A stretch of DNA of 64,000 nucleotides from Defluviitalea raffinosedens (GTDB lineage: Bacteria; Bacillota; Clostridia; Lachnospirales; Defluviitaleaceae), in assembly GCF_016908775.1 (NCBI RefSeq), contig NZ_JAFBEP010000002.1, positions 62,001-126,000 on the forward strand. Direction: 5' to 3'. Position 1 is the stretch's first letter; each line of letters starts with the position of its first letter. This document shows, in pieces, positions 50,450 through 60,149 of this stretch. Both the position numbers and the translations under genes were made by a program. The notes below the pieces were generated by a model that was not told where the DNA came from, ran no database searches, and saw only the letters and a list, made by a program, of their open reading frames with translations.

Positions 50450-50486
50450 AAAAATACTTCGCATCCTCTGATGCGAAGTATTTTTA
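50450..50486. terminator. Bidirectional terminator between the mutase gene and aspS
   Basis: A perfect 16 bp stem (50450-50465 with 50470-50485) with a CTCT loop and flanking A/T tracts. Confidence 0.9.
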
Positions 50487-50492
50487 TTTTAT

Positions 50493-52277
50493 TTATTTTT
50501 TTATGTCTATTTTTAATCCCAATTCTTCCAGCTGCTTTTCAGTAACTGTTCCAGGCGCCTCTGTCATCGGACAAGAAGCATCTTTTACTTTCGGGAATGC
50601 TATAACATCTCTTATACTATCTTCCTGTGCCATAAGCATAACCATTCTGTCCAGACCATAAGCCAGACCTCCATGAGGAGGTACCCCATATTTAAACGCA
50701 TTCATTAAAAATCCAAAATTTTCGTAAGCAGCTTCCTTGCTAAATCCTAATGCAGCAAACATTTTTTCCTGAATATCTCTTTGATAAATACGGATACTTC
50801 CACCGCCGATTTCTACTCCATTAAGGCAAATATCATATGCCTTAGCCCTTACTTTTCCAGGATCGGTATCCAGCAATTCTATATCTTCGTCCATAGGCGA
50901 AGTAAAAGGATGATGTTTTGCAACAAATCTTTGCTCCTCTTCATCCCATTCAAGAAGTGGAAATTCTGTTACCCATACAAAGGAATACTCATCTTTCTTT
51001 GTTAAGCCTAAGCGCTTAGCAACTTCTAAGCGAAGATTGCCAAGGACATCGTATACTACAGAATTTTTGTCTGCACAGAAAAGCAAAAGGTCTCCATTTT
51101 CTGCATCCATAGCTTTTAAAATTGCTTGTACGGTTTCCTCAGATAAAAATTTCGTAAAGCTGGATTTTAGTGTTCCATCTTCATTAACCGCAATCCACGC
51201 AATACCTTTAGCTCCATAGGTCTTTCCTACTTCAACCAAAGAATCTATTTGCTTTCTTGGGAAGTTACCGCATCCTTTAGCATTGATGCCTCTGACGCTT
51301 CCCCCATTTTCGATTGCATCAGTAAATACTTTAAAACCGCTATCCTTAGCTATGTCGGAGATATTAACCAATTCAAGTCCAAAGCGAATATCCGGTTTGT
51401 CACTGCCAAAACGATCCATAGCTTCCTGATAAGTTAATCTCGGAATAGGAAGAGGAATGTCTATATTGATCGCTTCTTTAAATACCCTTTGAAGCAATCT
51501 TTCATTAACATCAATAACATCATTCACCTGTACGAAAGATAATTCCATATCGATTTGAGTAAATTCCGGCTGCCTGTCTGCTCTTAAGTCTTCATCTCTG
51601 AAGCATCTCACAATCTGGAAATATCTATCAAACCCTGAAACCATTAAAAGCTGCTTAAAAGTCTGTGGAGATTGCGGAAGTGCATAAAAACTTCCCTGGT
51701 GAACACGACTGGGTACAAGATAATCCCTTGCCCCCTCCGGTGTACTTTTTGCCAACATAGGTGTTTCTATTTCTAAAAAACCTTCACCGTCTAAGAATCT
51801 TCTTACTGATTGAGTAACTCTGTGTCTAAGCATAATGTTTCTTTGCAAATCCGGTCTTCTAAGATCCAAATAACGATACTTAAGGCGAAGATCTTCTTTT
51901 ACTGCACTGTTTTCTTCTATGGCAAAAGGAGGTGTTTCTGCCTCTGACAATATACGGAGTTCCTTTGCAAGCACTTCTACATAGCCTGTTTCCATATTGG
52001 GATTAACACTTTCTCTTTGACGAACGGCCCCTCTTACGGCAATAACAAATTCACTCCTAAGAGTCTCTGCTTTTTTAAACCCTTCCCCATCTACATCATT
52101 TTCATCAAATACAACCTGCAAAAGTCCGCTTCTGTCTCTTAAATCAATAAATATTAAGCTTCCTAAATTTCTTCTTTTTTGTACCCAACCCATTACTACT
52201 ACTTCGCTGCCAATCAAATTTTCTTTGACCTGGTTACAGTAATGGGTTCTCTTAAGTCCTGCCATTGATTCTCCCAT
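50493..52277 (-). CDS. aspS: Aspartyl-tRNA synthetase
   Basis: Class II synthetase of 594 aa, bacterial type. The N-terminal anticodon-binding OB fold (VMGWVQKRRNLGSLIFIDLR) is followed by motif 2 (RCFRDEDLRADRQPEFTQID), the GAD insertion domain that marks bacterial AspRS, and motif 3 (GGLAYGLDRMVML). The ATG at 52277 follows AGGAGG with 6 nt spacing. It lies 59 nt behind hisS and shares its T-box leader. Whether it is strictly Asp-specific or also charges tRNA-Asn was not assessed. Confidence 0.97.
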   Translation of the reverse strand: MGESMAGLKRTHYCNQVKENLIGSEVVVMGWVQKRRNLGSLIFIDLRDRSGLLQVVFDENDVDGEGFKKAETLRSEFVIAVRGAVRQRESVNPNMETGYVEVLAKELRILSEAETPPFAIEENSAVKEDLRLKYRYLDLRRPDLQRNIMLRHRVTQSVRRFLDGEGFLEIETPMLAKSTPEGARDYLVPSRVHQGSFYALPQSPQTFKQLLMVSGFDRYFQIVRCFRDEDLRADRQPEFTQIDMELSFVQVNDVIDVNERLLQRVFKEAINIDIPLPIPRLTYQEAMDRFGSDKPDIRFGLELVNISDIAKDSGFKVFTDAIENGGSVRGINAKGCGNFPRKQIDSLVEVGKTYGAKGIAWIAVNEDGTLKSSFTKFLSEETVQAILKAMDAENGDLLLFCADKNSVVYDVLGNLRLEVAKRLGLTKKDEYSFVWVTEFPLLEWDEEEQRFVAKHHPFTSPMDEDIELLDTDPGKVRAKAYDICLNGVEIGGGSIRIYQRDIQEKMFAALGFSKEAAYENFGFLMNAFKYGVPPHGGLAYGLDRMVMLMAQEDSIRDVIAFPKVKDASCPMTEAPGTVTEKQLEELGLKIDIKK

Positions 52278-52336
52278 AATAAACCTCCTATATTCTAATG
52301 ATTAAATAAATAGTCCCTTTATGTTCACAAGTTTTT

Positions 52337-53608
52337 TTATTCATTCTTTTTACAAAGTTCTGCTACAACTTCTACGATATCATCAAGAAGAACTTCTGTT
52401 TGCTCTTTGGTTTCCATATTCTTAATAACAGCTTTTCCGGTATTGATTTCATCGTCTCCCAGGATCATAGAATATTTTGCGCCTATTTTATCCCCATATT
52501 TCATCTGAGCTTTTACACTTTTTCCTAGATGGTCTGCCTCTGCGGATATACCTGCCCGGCGAAGTTGGTATACAAAATGATGTGCTTTAATTAATGCCTT
52601 CTCTCCTATGGAGCCTATGAAAATATCTCTGGAGGGAACGTATTCCTTTTTCCCCTTCTCAGCTTCTGATACCAACAATAGTCTTTCCAGTCCTACGGCG
52701 AAGCCAACCGCTGGAGTGGAAGCGCCTCCCAACTCTTCTACCAGATTGTTGTATCGGCCTCCTCCGCAGATGGTTCCCTGTGCACCTATATCTGTAGAAA
52801 TAAATTCAAATACGGTTCTCGTATAATAATCTAAACCTCTTACAATGCCCGGATCGACAGTATACTCTATTCCCATTTCATCAAGTAAAGTTTTCACCAT
52901 TTCAAAATGATTTTTACATTCTTCCCCTAAAGAATCCAGTACTGTAGGCGCATTGGCCACAATCTTTCCACAGTTTTCATTTTTACAGTCCAGAATCCTC
53001 AGTGGATTTTTCTCAAATCTTTCTCTGCAGGTTGGGCAAAGATGATCCAAATTTTCTCCAAGATATACTTTTAACTTTTCATTGTACTTCTTTCGGCATT
53101 CCGGACCTCCCAGACTGTTGATATGCAGTTTTACCTTGGATATCCCCATTCTTCTTAAGAGTTCTGCTGCAACCGTAATGACTTCTACATCTGCAGTTGG
53201 AGAATCGGCTCCAATAAATTCAACTCCAAACTGATGGAACTGTCTCATTCTCCCTGCCTGAGGTTTTTCATATCTGAAAGCAGGAGTAATATAATATAAC
53301 TTTGTGGGCTGAATATCTGCATACATTTTTTGCTCCAGATAAGCTCTGACTGCACCAGCTGTGCCCTCCGGCTTTAAGGTAATATTTCTCCCTTTTTTAT
53401 CCTGAAAACTGTACATTTCCTTTTGGACGATATCTGTTGTCTCTCCTACGCCTCTTTGGAAAAGCTCTGTATGCTCAAATATTGGAGTCCTGATTTCTCC
53501 ATAGCCAAAATCCTTACATAATTCCCTTATAATTTGTTCCATTTCCTGCCAAGCATTAACTTCACTTCCAAACAAATCCTTCGTCCCACGAGGTGCTTGG
53601 GTCAACAT
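52337..53608 (-). CDS. hisS: Histidyl-tRNA synthetase
   Basis: Class II synthetase of 423 aa. Motif 2 is in RYEKPQAGRMRQFHQFG; His-specific segments are LDYYTRTVFEF and GGGRYNNLVEELGG, and motif 3 contains VGFAVGLERLLL. The C-terminal anticodon domain starts near residue 325. A CxxC-type element (LCPTCRE, then DCKNENCG) in the middle resembles a zinc-like insertion. It is the first gene of hisS-aspS, controlled by the T-box at 53.68-53.95 kb. Confidence 0.97.
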   Translation of the reverse strand: MLTQAPRGTKDLFGSEVNAWQEMEQIIRELCKDFGYGEIRTPIFEHTELFQRGVGETTDIVQKEMYSFQDKKGRNITLKPEGTAGAVRAYLEQKMYADIQPTKLYYITPAFRYEKPQAGRMRQFHQFGVEFIGADSPTADVEVITVAAELLRRMGISKVKLHINSLGGPECRKKYNEKLKVYLGENLDHLCPTCRERFEKNPLRILDCKNENCGKIVANAPTVLDSLGEECKNHFEMVKTLLDEMGIEYTVDPGIVRGLDYYTRTVFEFISTDIGAQGTICGGGRYNNLVEELGGASTPAVGFAVGLERLLLVSEAEKGKKEYVPSRDIFIGSIGEKALIKAHHFVYQLRRAGISAEADHLGKSVKAQMKYGDKIGAKYSMILGDDEINTGKAVIKNMETKEQTEVLLDDIVEVVAELCKKNE

Positions 53609-53683
53609 AAAAATCCCTCCTTAATCATTTAACCTTCTATACCCTGTTCTAACGTTTCACAACACTGTACAACCTCGTACAAT

Positions 53684-53953
53684 AAAAAATCCGTCCATGA
53701 CAAAAAACTTTGTCAGGGACGGAAGTTTTCTTCCGCGGTGCCACCCTGCTTGAACAGCATTCCTCTTATGAGTTTTATAACGGTAACAAACCGTACAATC
53801 CTACTTTGGTTTCAGATTGTCACTCAAGGATGTCCTTCAAATATTTGTTCTTTAAAAGCTCTCAGCCAAGGCTTTTTTTTCTGTAAAAGAAAACAAATAT
53901 TCTACTCTTCCTCTCAGCGCTTTAATATATTGCTGTCATATATTGCAATTTTC
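53684..53953 (-). promoter_or_regulatory. T-box leader of hisS-aspS
   Basis: Canonical antiterminator GGGTGGCACCGCGG (transcript sense, about 53745-53732) and a competing terminator (53690-53704 with 53709-53723) followed by six T. The bulge UGGC pairs with tRNA 3' GCCA, so discriminator G73, as in tRNA-Asp and not tRNA-His. A Stem I is present, with an AGTA-GA S-turn region near 53907-53902. The likely specifier is GAC (53834-53832), within GAAGGACATCC. Confidence 0.88.
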
Positions 53954-53960
53954 TTATTAC

Positions 53961-53989
53961 ATTTTATGCATATTAAAAATCATTGTCAA
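53961..53989 (-). promoter_or_regulatory. Promoter of hisS-aspS
   Basis: TTGACA (53984-53989), 17 bp, TAAAAT (53961-53966) on the minus strand; the -35 lies inside the end of hemZ. Confidence 0.75.
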
Positions 53990-55391
53990 GGTCTTTCAGG
54001 CCCTTTTGCTTTCTTAACAACATCTCATCGATTCTGTTAATATATTCTTCAACATTTTTAACATTGGGAATCCGTTCAATCTTATTCGTCTTTGGGTCCA
54101 CCACTTTTGTAATGGCTCCTGCCCCTAATGCTAAAATGGTCTCTTTTTCTTCCATGATTTCAATATTGTACACCGATTCTTTTCCCGGTTTGCAATAACC
54201 TACATTCTCAAAATTACCCAGCATGTTTTTTTGCCTGTAAAGATAATAGGGTTCCATCCCCATGTCATAAGCCCCTTGACTGGTGATCGATATCATTTCT
54301 TCTATTTCATCAGCTTGCGTCAAGGTATATTCCTCTAAGGATTCTCTCAGTCGTGAAGCCCGCTTAATCGCCATTGTATGCACTGTAATACTGTCAGGAT
54401 CCAACGCTTTGATCTTATCCATAGTATTTTTAACATCCCGGGGACTTTCTCCAGGTAAACCTATAATCAAATCCATGTTGATATTGCTATGACCAATTTC
54501 CCTTGCCCAGCTAAAAACTTTTACAATGTCTTCAGTGGTATGCTTTCTGCCAATGCGTAGCAGAGTTTCTTCGTTCATGGTCTGAGGATTAATAGAAATT
54601 CGGCCGACATGATACTGCTTAAGGAGTTCCAGTTTTCTTTTTGTAATCGTATCAGGTCTTCCGGCTTCTACAGTAAATTCCTCTGCATCCTTCACATTAA
54701 AATGCTGATTAACCAGCATTAGTAACCTCTCTAATTGTTCTTCATTTAATGAGGTAGGTGTACCGCCTCCAATATAAATGCTTCTTATTGTCTTAGAACT
54801 GCTGTACTTTCCTCCAAAGGCAATTTCTTTTTCTAAGGCCTCAAGATAAGCCTCCACCTGCTGTTCTCTATGATCTATGGCATAAGAAGTAAAAGAACAG
54901 TACAAACATCTAGTAGGGCAAAAAGGAATCCCTATGTATATACTGATCTCATCTGCTTTATTTTTTTCCAATATGCCTCTTTCTTTCTCCGCTACTTTTA
55001 TCATCAGTTCCACTTTATCTTCTCTGATGTCATAGAACTCTAACAATTGTTTTTTGATGCGTTCCTTAGGAATATTGTTCTCAAACATCTCATGAACAAT
55101 TTTTGTAGGCCTTATGCCAGTTAAGAATCCCCAAGGCATTTTTACTCCAGTAAATTCGCAAAGAACCTGGTAAAGGGTACGAATCAAAAGCTGTTTGGTA
55201 TACTTTTGATCCTCATTTCCCAATTCTTCTTTAAAACTTACAAGATTATCCCCTTCATAAATTTCAGCTCTGCAAAGATTGCCTTTTAAAATACTTCTGA
55301 TGCTTGCATCTTTAATATATCCTGTATAAGGCTTTATGATATTTTCAATTTCGTAATGATATTCATGTCCTACTAATTCTATATCCACCAT
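53973..55391 (-). CDS. hemZ: Coproporphyrinogen dehydrogenase-like radical SAM protein HemZ
   Basis: Radical SAM enzyme of the HemN family, HemZ branch, 472 aa. An N-terminal domain of about 160 aa specific to HemZ precedes the radical SAM core with the cluster motif CPTRCLYCSF. The core continues with YIGGGTPTSL and the HemN segments RISINPQTMNEETL and INMDLIIGLPGES. HemZ proteins were linked to anaerobic coproporphyrinogen oxidation, but biochemical proof is limited and some HemN relatives have other roles. It follows the MBL gene by 2 nt and is thus in the relA-dtd-MBL-hemZ operon. No other haem genes are in the window. Confidence 0.9.
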   Translation of the reverse strand: MVDIELVGHEYHYEIENIIKPYTGYIKDASIRSILKGNLCRAEIYEGDNLVSFKEELGNEDQKYTKQLLIRTLYQVLCEFTGVKMPWGFLTGIRPTKIVHEMFENNIPKERIKKQLLEFYDIREDKVELMIKVAEKERGILEKNKADEISIYIGIPFCPTRCLYCSFTSYAIDHREQQVEAYLEALEKEIAFGGKYSSSKTIRSIYIGGGTPTSLNEEQLERLLMLVNQHFNVKDAEEFTVEAGRPDTITKRKLELLKQYHVGRISINPQTMNEETLLRIGRKHTTEDIVKVFSWAREIGHSNINMDLIIGLPGESPRDVKNTMDKIKALDPDSITVHTMAIKRASRLRESLEEYTLTQADEIEEMISITSQGAYDMGMEPYYLYRQKNMLGNFENVGYCKPGKESVYNIEIMEEKETILALGAGAITKVVDPKTNKIERIPNVKNVEEYINRIDEMLLRKQKGLKDLDNDF

Positions 55392-55393
55392 GT

Positions 55394-56038
55394 TTATACA
55401 TCCCAGCCGTCTTCATTTAAGTATGGATTCTCTCTTTTTTCAGAGCCAATGGTTGTGGAAGCTCCATGTCCCGGATAAACTGCAACATCTTCCGGAAGAA
55501 TCAAAAGCTTCTTCTTAATACCAGTCACCAAAAGGTGAAAATCTCCTTTGGGAAAATCAGTTCGTCCAATGGAATTTTGGAACAAATTATCTCCCGAAAA
55601 AAGAACTTCATGATTTTCTTCATAGTAATTTACTCCGTCCATAGTATGTCCGGGCGTATGAATCACTTTAAATGTTAGATTTCCAACTTTGATGAGCGCT
55701 CCATCGGAAACAAACTGATCGGCAGTTTTCGTAAATCCCCTGTGAGCAAAGGCACCGGAAAGATTAAGGCTGGGATCATTTAAGTATTCTCTGCCTTCTT
55801 CGTGGATGACAACCTCTGCACCAGTGAATTCTCTTACCTTGTCCAAAGCCCCTATATGGTCAAAATGGCCATGGGTTAAAAAAATATACTCTATATCCAG
55901 ATTTTCCTTCTTGATTGCTTCAATAATTTTACTTCCCTCTGCACCTGGGTCTACTACCACACCTTTTCCGGTAGTTTGATCTCCCATGATATAGCAGTTT
56001 ACACCCATCATTCCTACGGTAATCACTTTGAAAATCAT
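55394..56038 (-). CDS. MBL-fold metallohydrolase (glyoxalase II-like)
   Basis: A 214 aa metallo-beta-lactamase fold protein of the short glyoxalase-II-like group. Metal ligands are in FLTHGHFDHIG, then the His in IHTPGHTMDG, the Asp in LFSGDNLFQNSIGRTD, and the last His in YPGHGAST. This group hydrolyses thioesters such as S-lactoylglutathione or bacillithiol adducts, or other substrates; the exact one is unknown. It lies between dtd and hemZ with gaps of 15 and 2 nt, a common gene order in Firmicutes. Confidence 0.92.
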   Translation of the reverse strand: MIFKVITVGMMGVNCYIMGDQTTGKGVVVDPGAEGSKIIEAIKKENLDIEYIFLTHGHFDHIGALDKVREFTGAEVVIHEEGREYLNDPSLNLSGAFAHRGFTKTADQFVSDGALIKVGNLTFKVIHTPGHTMDGVNYYEENHEVLFSGDNLFQNSIGRTDFPKGDFHLLVTGIKKKLLILPEDVAVYPGHGASTTIGSEKRENPYLNEDGWDV

Positions 56039-56053
56039 ACAGGTTCTCCTTCT

Positions 56054-56503
56054 TTAAAAGGTTTTATCACTGTCAATTAATATGGTTACAGGTCCGTCAT
56101 TTAATAAACTCACTTCCATGTGGCTTTGAAATTTGCCTTGCTCTGTTTTAATTCCTGTTGCTTTTGCCTTTTCAACAAAAGTATTGTAAAGTTTTTCGGC
56201 CACAACAGGGGGAGCTGCCTTCGTATAACTGGGGCGCTTCCCTTTTCTGGCATCTCCGTATAGCGTGAAATTAGGAACAATAAGAAGCTCGCCGTTTACA
56301 TCTTTAAGTGACAGGTTCATTTTGCCTTCTTCATCTTCAAAAATCCTTAAATGAATGATTTTATCAATCATATACTCCATGACTTTTTCGTCATCTGACT
56401 CCTGCATTCCAAGAAGAACCAATAGCCCTTTTCCTATTTCACCAATAATATTTCCATCAACTTTAACATTTGCCTGAGCTACTTTTTGTACAACTGCACG
56501 CAA
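56054..56503 (-). CDS. dtd: D-aminoacyl-tRNA deacylase
   Basis: Proofreading enzyme of 149 aa that removes D-amino acids (and glycine from mischarged tRNA-Ala) from tRNA. The N-terminal MRAVVQKVAQANVKVDG, the PNFTLYGDARKGKRPSY segment (the SQFTLYxD motif with P-N in place of S-Q) and the NDGPVTILID segment (the NxGPxT motif) identify it. It lies 11 nt behind relA, the usual relA-dtd order. Confidence 0.96.
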   Translation of the reverse strand: MRAVVQKVAQANVKVDGNIIGEIGKGLLVLLGMQESDDEKVMEYMIDKIIHLRIFEDEEGKMNLSLKDVNGELLIVPNFTLYGDARKGKRPSYTKAAPPVVAEKLYNTFVEKAKATGIKTEQGKFQSHMEVSLLNDGPVTILIDSDKTF

Positions 56504-56514
56504 TGTCTTACCTC

Positions 56515-58752
56515 CTAAGTAGTCACTCGTATGATATCATTTATTCCAGGAATGTTCTTAATCTTCTTGGTAATAACCTCTAATTGCTGTACCCCGCTAA
56601 TCTCTATCGTGATATTAAAGATAGATTCATGGTTTTTATTCGTTCTGGCATTCAGTGCCTTAACAGGGATCTTTTCTTCTGTAAGCACCCTGGAAATATC
56701 AATGAGCATGCCCATTCTGTCTTCGCCGATCACTTTTATTTCTGTTTGATAGGTTCTGTTTTTCGTATCCTGTTCAGCAACATACCATTCTGCATCAATT
56801 AAGCGATTTTTATCTTCGTCGCTTAAATGAATGATATTAATGCAATCGGTTCTGTGAATGGATACTCCTCTGCCTCTTGTAATAAACCCGACAATTTCAT
56901 CTCCTGGGACAGGATTGCAACATTTTGAAAAGCGTACTGCCACATCTCCTACGCCTTTTACAACTATACCGCTTTTTGACTTTTTAATTGGTTTTTTAGA
57001 TTCTTCCTGTGGAACAACAATAGTTTCTTCTGTGATCTGTTTCTTCTGCTCTTTTTGATATTCTTCATATAATCTATGAATGACTTGACCTTCTTTAAGA
57101 CCTCCATGGCCTACAGCCGCGCACACTGCATCCCAATTCTGAAAACCATATTTTCTTAAAACCGATTCTATTCCTTCCGGCTTTAATAAATCGTTTAAAT
57201 TGAGACCCCTTCTCTTAGCATCTTTTTCCAGCATTTCTTTTCCGCGAATAATATTCTCTTCTTTGAATTCCTTTTTAAACCATTGATTAATTTTTGTTTT
57301 TGCCTGAGAACTTTTGACATTCTTAAGCCAATCTCTGCTGGGACCTCTTGAATTCTGAGAAGTTATGATCTCAACTCGATCGCCATTTTTTATCTGATAG
57401 TCAAACGTAACGATTTTACCATTTACCTTAGCTCCTACCATCTTGTTTCCAACGGCACTGTGAATGGAATATGCAAAATCAATCGGAGTGGAACCATAGG
57501 GCAGGCTTATTACATCTCCTTTAGGCGTAAAAGCGTATACCTGGTCATTAAATATATCTAAGTCCAGTCTGAGGGCATCCATGAATTCTTTATTGTCTGA
57601 CATTTCTCTCTGCCATTCAAGAATTTGTCTGAGCCATGCCAATTTTTCTTCCGTCTTATCCTGAGATTTGTCCTGATTTTTGCTTCCCTTTTTACCTTCT
57701 TTATATTTCCAATGGGCAGCAATCCCGTACTCCGCTGTACGATGCATTTCCCAGGTCCGAATTTGAACTTCAAAAGGTTCTCCTTCTGGACCTATAACGC
57801 TGGTATGAAGAGACTGATACATATTGGGTTTTGGCATTGCAATATAGTCTTTAAATCTTCCCGGTATCGGCTTATACATTTCATGTACAACACCAAGCAC
57901 CCCATAGCAGTCTTTAACTGAATCAACGATTGCCCGAACAGCAAATAAATCATAGATTTGATCCAGTGTTTTGTTCTGACTTACCATCTTTTTGTAAATA
58001 CTGAAAAAGTGTTTTGGCCTTCCTTCAACAGTGGCCTTAATACCTGCCTCATCTAATTTTTTCTTAACCTGCTCAATAATTTTTTCTACATATTCTACCC
58101 GTTCAATACGCCTTTTAGCAATTTTCCCCACCAGATCGTAATAAGCTTCCGGTTCCAGGTATCTTAGTGCTAAATCATCCAGCTCCACTTTAATCTTGGA
58201 AATACCAAGTCTATGTGCCAGAGGAGCGTATATATGCAGGGTCTCATAAGCCTTTTCTTTTTGCTTTTCTGGGGACATGAAGCGAAGTGTTCTCATATTG
58301 TGAAGTCGATCAGCAAGCTTGATTAAAATAACTCTTATATCCTGAGCCATTGCTAAAAACATTTTTCGATAATTTTCAGCCTGAATTTCTTCTTTTTGCA
58401 TCTCTTTATTACCGGTAGAAAATTCTATCTTTCCTAATTTGGTTACTCCTTCTACCAGTCTTGCAATTTCTTCGCTAAAAAGCCTCGATATATCTTCGAA
58501 AGTATAATCCGTATCTTCAATAGTATCATGGAGAATTCCCGCAGTTATGGATTCCAAATCTAACTCCAGCTCAGCTAAAATAACTGCTACTTCCAATGGA
58601 TGTATAATATAAGGCTCTCCTGATTTACGGTATTGATTTTTATGCGCTTCCTTGGCGAGTTTATAGGCACGCTCAACCATGGATAAATCATTGGAGGGAT
58701 GATAGGATTGAATTGTGCGTATTAACTTTTGGTAAATCGCTTCGTCGGGCAT
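56515..58752 (-). CDS. relA: Bifunctional (p)ppGpp synthetase/hydrolase
   Basis: Long RSH protein of 745 aa that makes and degrades the alarmone (p)ppGpp. The hydrolase HD domain retains its metal ligands (GILHDTIEDTDYTFEDI, RLHNMRTL), the synthetase domain has RFKDYIAMPKPNMYQSLHT and the catalytic EVQIRTWEMHRTAEYG, then TGS (VYAFTPKGDVISLPYGSTPI), a zinc-finger/helical part and ACT. Both active sites look intact. The start at 58752 has GGGGG upstream; 58782 with AAAGGA is an alternative. It heads relA-dtd-MBL-hemZ. Confidence 0.95.
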   Translation of the reverse strand: MPDEAIYQKLIRTIQSYHPSNDLSMVERAYKLAKEAHKNQYRKSGEPYIIHPLEVAVILAELELDLESITAGILHDTIEDTDYTFEDISRLFSEEIARLVEGVTKLGKIEFSTGNKEMQKEEIQAENYRKMFLAMAQDIRVILIKLADRLHNMRTLRFMSPEKQKEKAYETLHIYAPLAHRLGISKIKVELDDLALRYLEPEAYYDLVGKIAKRRIERVEYVEKIIEQVKKKLDEAGIKATVEGRPKHFFSIYKKMVSQNKTLDQIYDLFAVRAIVDSVKDCYGVLGVVHEMYKPIPGRFKDYIAMPKPNMYQSLHTSVIGPEGEPFEVQIRTWEMHRTAEYGIAAHWKYKEGKKGSKNQDKSQDKTEEKLAWLRQILEWQREMSDNKEFMDALRLDLDIFNDQVYAFTPKGDVISLPYGSTPIDFAYSIHSAVGNKMVGAKVNGKIVTFDYQIKNGDRVEIITSQNSRGPSRDWLKNVKSSQAKTKINQWFKKEFKEENIIRGKEMLEKDAKRRGLNLNDLLKPEGIESVLRKYGFQNWDAVCAAVGHGGLKEGQVIHRLYEEYQKEQKKQITEETIVVPQEESKKPIKKSKSGIVVKGVGDVAVRFSKCCNPVPGDEIVGFITRGRGVSIHRTDCINIIHLSDEDKNRLIDAEWYVAEQDTKNRTYQTEIKVIGEDRMGMLIDISRVLTEEKIPVKALNARTNKNHESIFNITIEISGVQQLEVITKKIKNIPGINDIIRVTT

Positions 58753-58872
58753 ATTTTTCCCCCATTCGTAATATATAAACATATTTCCTTTATTATAGTC
58801 ATTCTCTACTATAAATGCAACATTCTCAAAAAAAAGAAACTGAACTGTCAAGCCATTCCTTACAGGTGTCCA

Positions 58873-59562
58873 TTAAATATTAAAAAGATTAAAAGGATAT
58901 TCTGTCGGATTGGATTCGAAGCTACATAATTGACCTGTTTTTGGATGATTAAATGTTAATCGCCATGCCCAAAGGGCAAGTTGAGTCCATTCTTTTTTCT
59001 TTACAAATATCGGATTATATTTATGATCTCCCCAGAGGGGCAATTGCTTGTTTGCAAGCTGAACACGAATTTGGTGATGTCTTCCGGTTTTCAGTTTAAT
59101 TTTTAAAAGGCTTAAAACAGTTTCTTCTGCAAGTACACTATTTATATAGGTGTATTCAAGAATTGCTTCTTTTGCTCCTTTAACGCCTTCAGGAACTACC
59201 TTTGATACATTCCTGGCTTGATTTTTCAGCAGATAATCTCTGATTTCTTCGTGCTCTTTATCGGGTTTCCCACATACTACAGCCAGATATTCCTTTTTGA
59301 AGCTATGGGCCTTCATCTGCTCTGACAATTTTGCATTGGCTTCTTTGGTCTTCGCAAATACCATAAGTCCGCCAACAGGCCTGTCCAGTCTGTGTATAAG
59401 TCCCAAGTAAGGGTTTCTGGCCGCAGGGTATTTCTCTTTCAGATGATCCTTAACTAAGCTCATCAAATCTGTGTCTCCGGTTTTATCTTGTTGGGAAGGA
59501 ACTTTAGGAGGTTTTTCAACCACAATGATATGAGGATCTTCATATAACACTTTGATATCCAT
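58873..59562 (-). CDS. RluA-family pseudouridine synthase
   Basis: RNA pseudouridine synthase of 229 aa without an N-terminal S4 domain. The catalytic Asp is in GLIHRLDRPVGGLMVFAK; further motifs are KEYLAVVCG and LKTGRHHQIRVQLA. It may modify 23S rRNA or tRNA; the target cannot be read from sequence. It lies between the apt terminator and relA, about 120 nt from the relA start. Confidence 0.93.
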   Translation of the reverse strand: MDIKVLYEDPHIIVVEKPPKVPSQQDKTGDTDLMSLVKDHLKEKYPAARNPYLGLIHRLDRPVGGLMVFAKTKEANAKLSEQMKAHSFKKEYLAVVCGKPDKEHEEIRDYLLKNQARNVSKVVPEGVKGAKEAILEYTYINSVLAEETVLSLLKIKLKTGRHHQIRVQLANKQLPLWGDHKYNPIFVKKKEWTQLALWAWRLTFNHPKTGQLCSFESNPTEYPFNLFNI

Positions 59563-59603
59563 AGTCTTCTCCTTTTTTTGAAAGTATAAACTTTTGTTGA
59601 AAA

Positions 59604-59629
59604 AATAATGGAACGCATATATGCGTTCC
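59604..59629 (-). terminator. Terminator of recJ-apt
   Basis: A perfect 20 nt palindrome (59610-59629) soon after the apt stop, followed in transcript sense by ATTATTTTTT. Confidence 0.8.
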
Positions 59630-59635
59630 GAAAAA

Positions 59636-60148
59636 TTAGTATTTTATAATGGACTCTACACTGTAGTCTTTTAAGGCATCTCTGCCCTTTAAAAATTCCA
59701 ATTCAATCAAATATACCAGTTTGACTACCTTTCCTCCAACCTGCTCAATTAAATCAATAATGGCTTTTGAGGTTCCGCCGGTTGCCAGTAAATCATCTAT
59801 GATCACTACTTTTTGGCCAGGTTGAATCGCATCAATATGCATCTCAATGGATGCTGTGCCATACTCTAAATCATACTCTTTTTCCACAGTTTTATAAGGC
59901 AATTTTCCCTTTTTACGCACAGGAATAAATCCTTTGTTCATGTTATATGCCAAAGGAACTCCGAAAATAAATCCTCTGGATTCTGGTCCCACAATGAGAT
60001 CAAAATCCACTCCATCCAATTTATCCATCATTTGATCAATAGATTCTTTTAATGCTTCAGGACTTTGCAAAACAGGTGTTATATCTCTGAATATAATACC
60101 TTCTTTTGGAAAATCCAATACATCTCTTACTATTTGCTTTAAATCCAT
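59636..60148 (-). CDS. apt: Adenine phosphoribosyltransferase
   Basis: Salvages adenine to AMP using PRPP. The 170 aa length is exactly typical once the ATG at 60148 is used (AGGGGG upstream). It shows FPKEGIIFRDITPVL, the PRPP motif KVVIIDDLLATGGTSKA, and GPESRGFIFG. It starts 1 nt behind the recJ stop, a linked order (recJ-apt-relA) common in Firmicutes. Confidence 0.97.
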   Translation of the reverse strand: MDLKQIVRDVLDFPKEGIIFRDITPVLQSPEALKESIDQMMDKLDGVDFDLIVGPESRGFIFGVPLAYNMNKGFIPVRKKGKLPYKTVEKEYDLEYGTASIEMHIDAIQPGQKVVIIDDLLATGGTSKAIIDLIEQVGGKVVKLVYLIELEFLKGRDALKDYSVESIIKY

Positions 60149-60149
60149 T

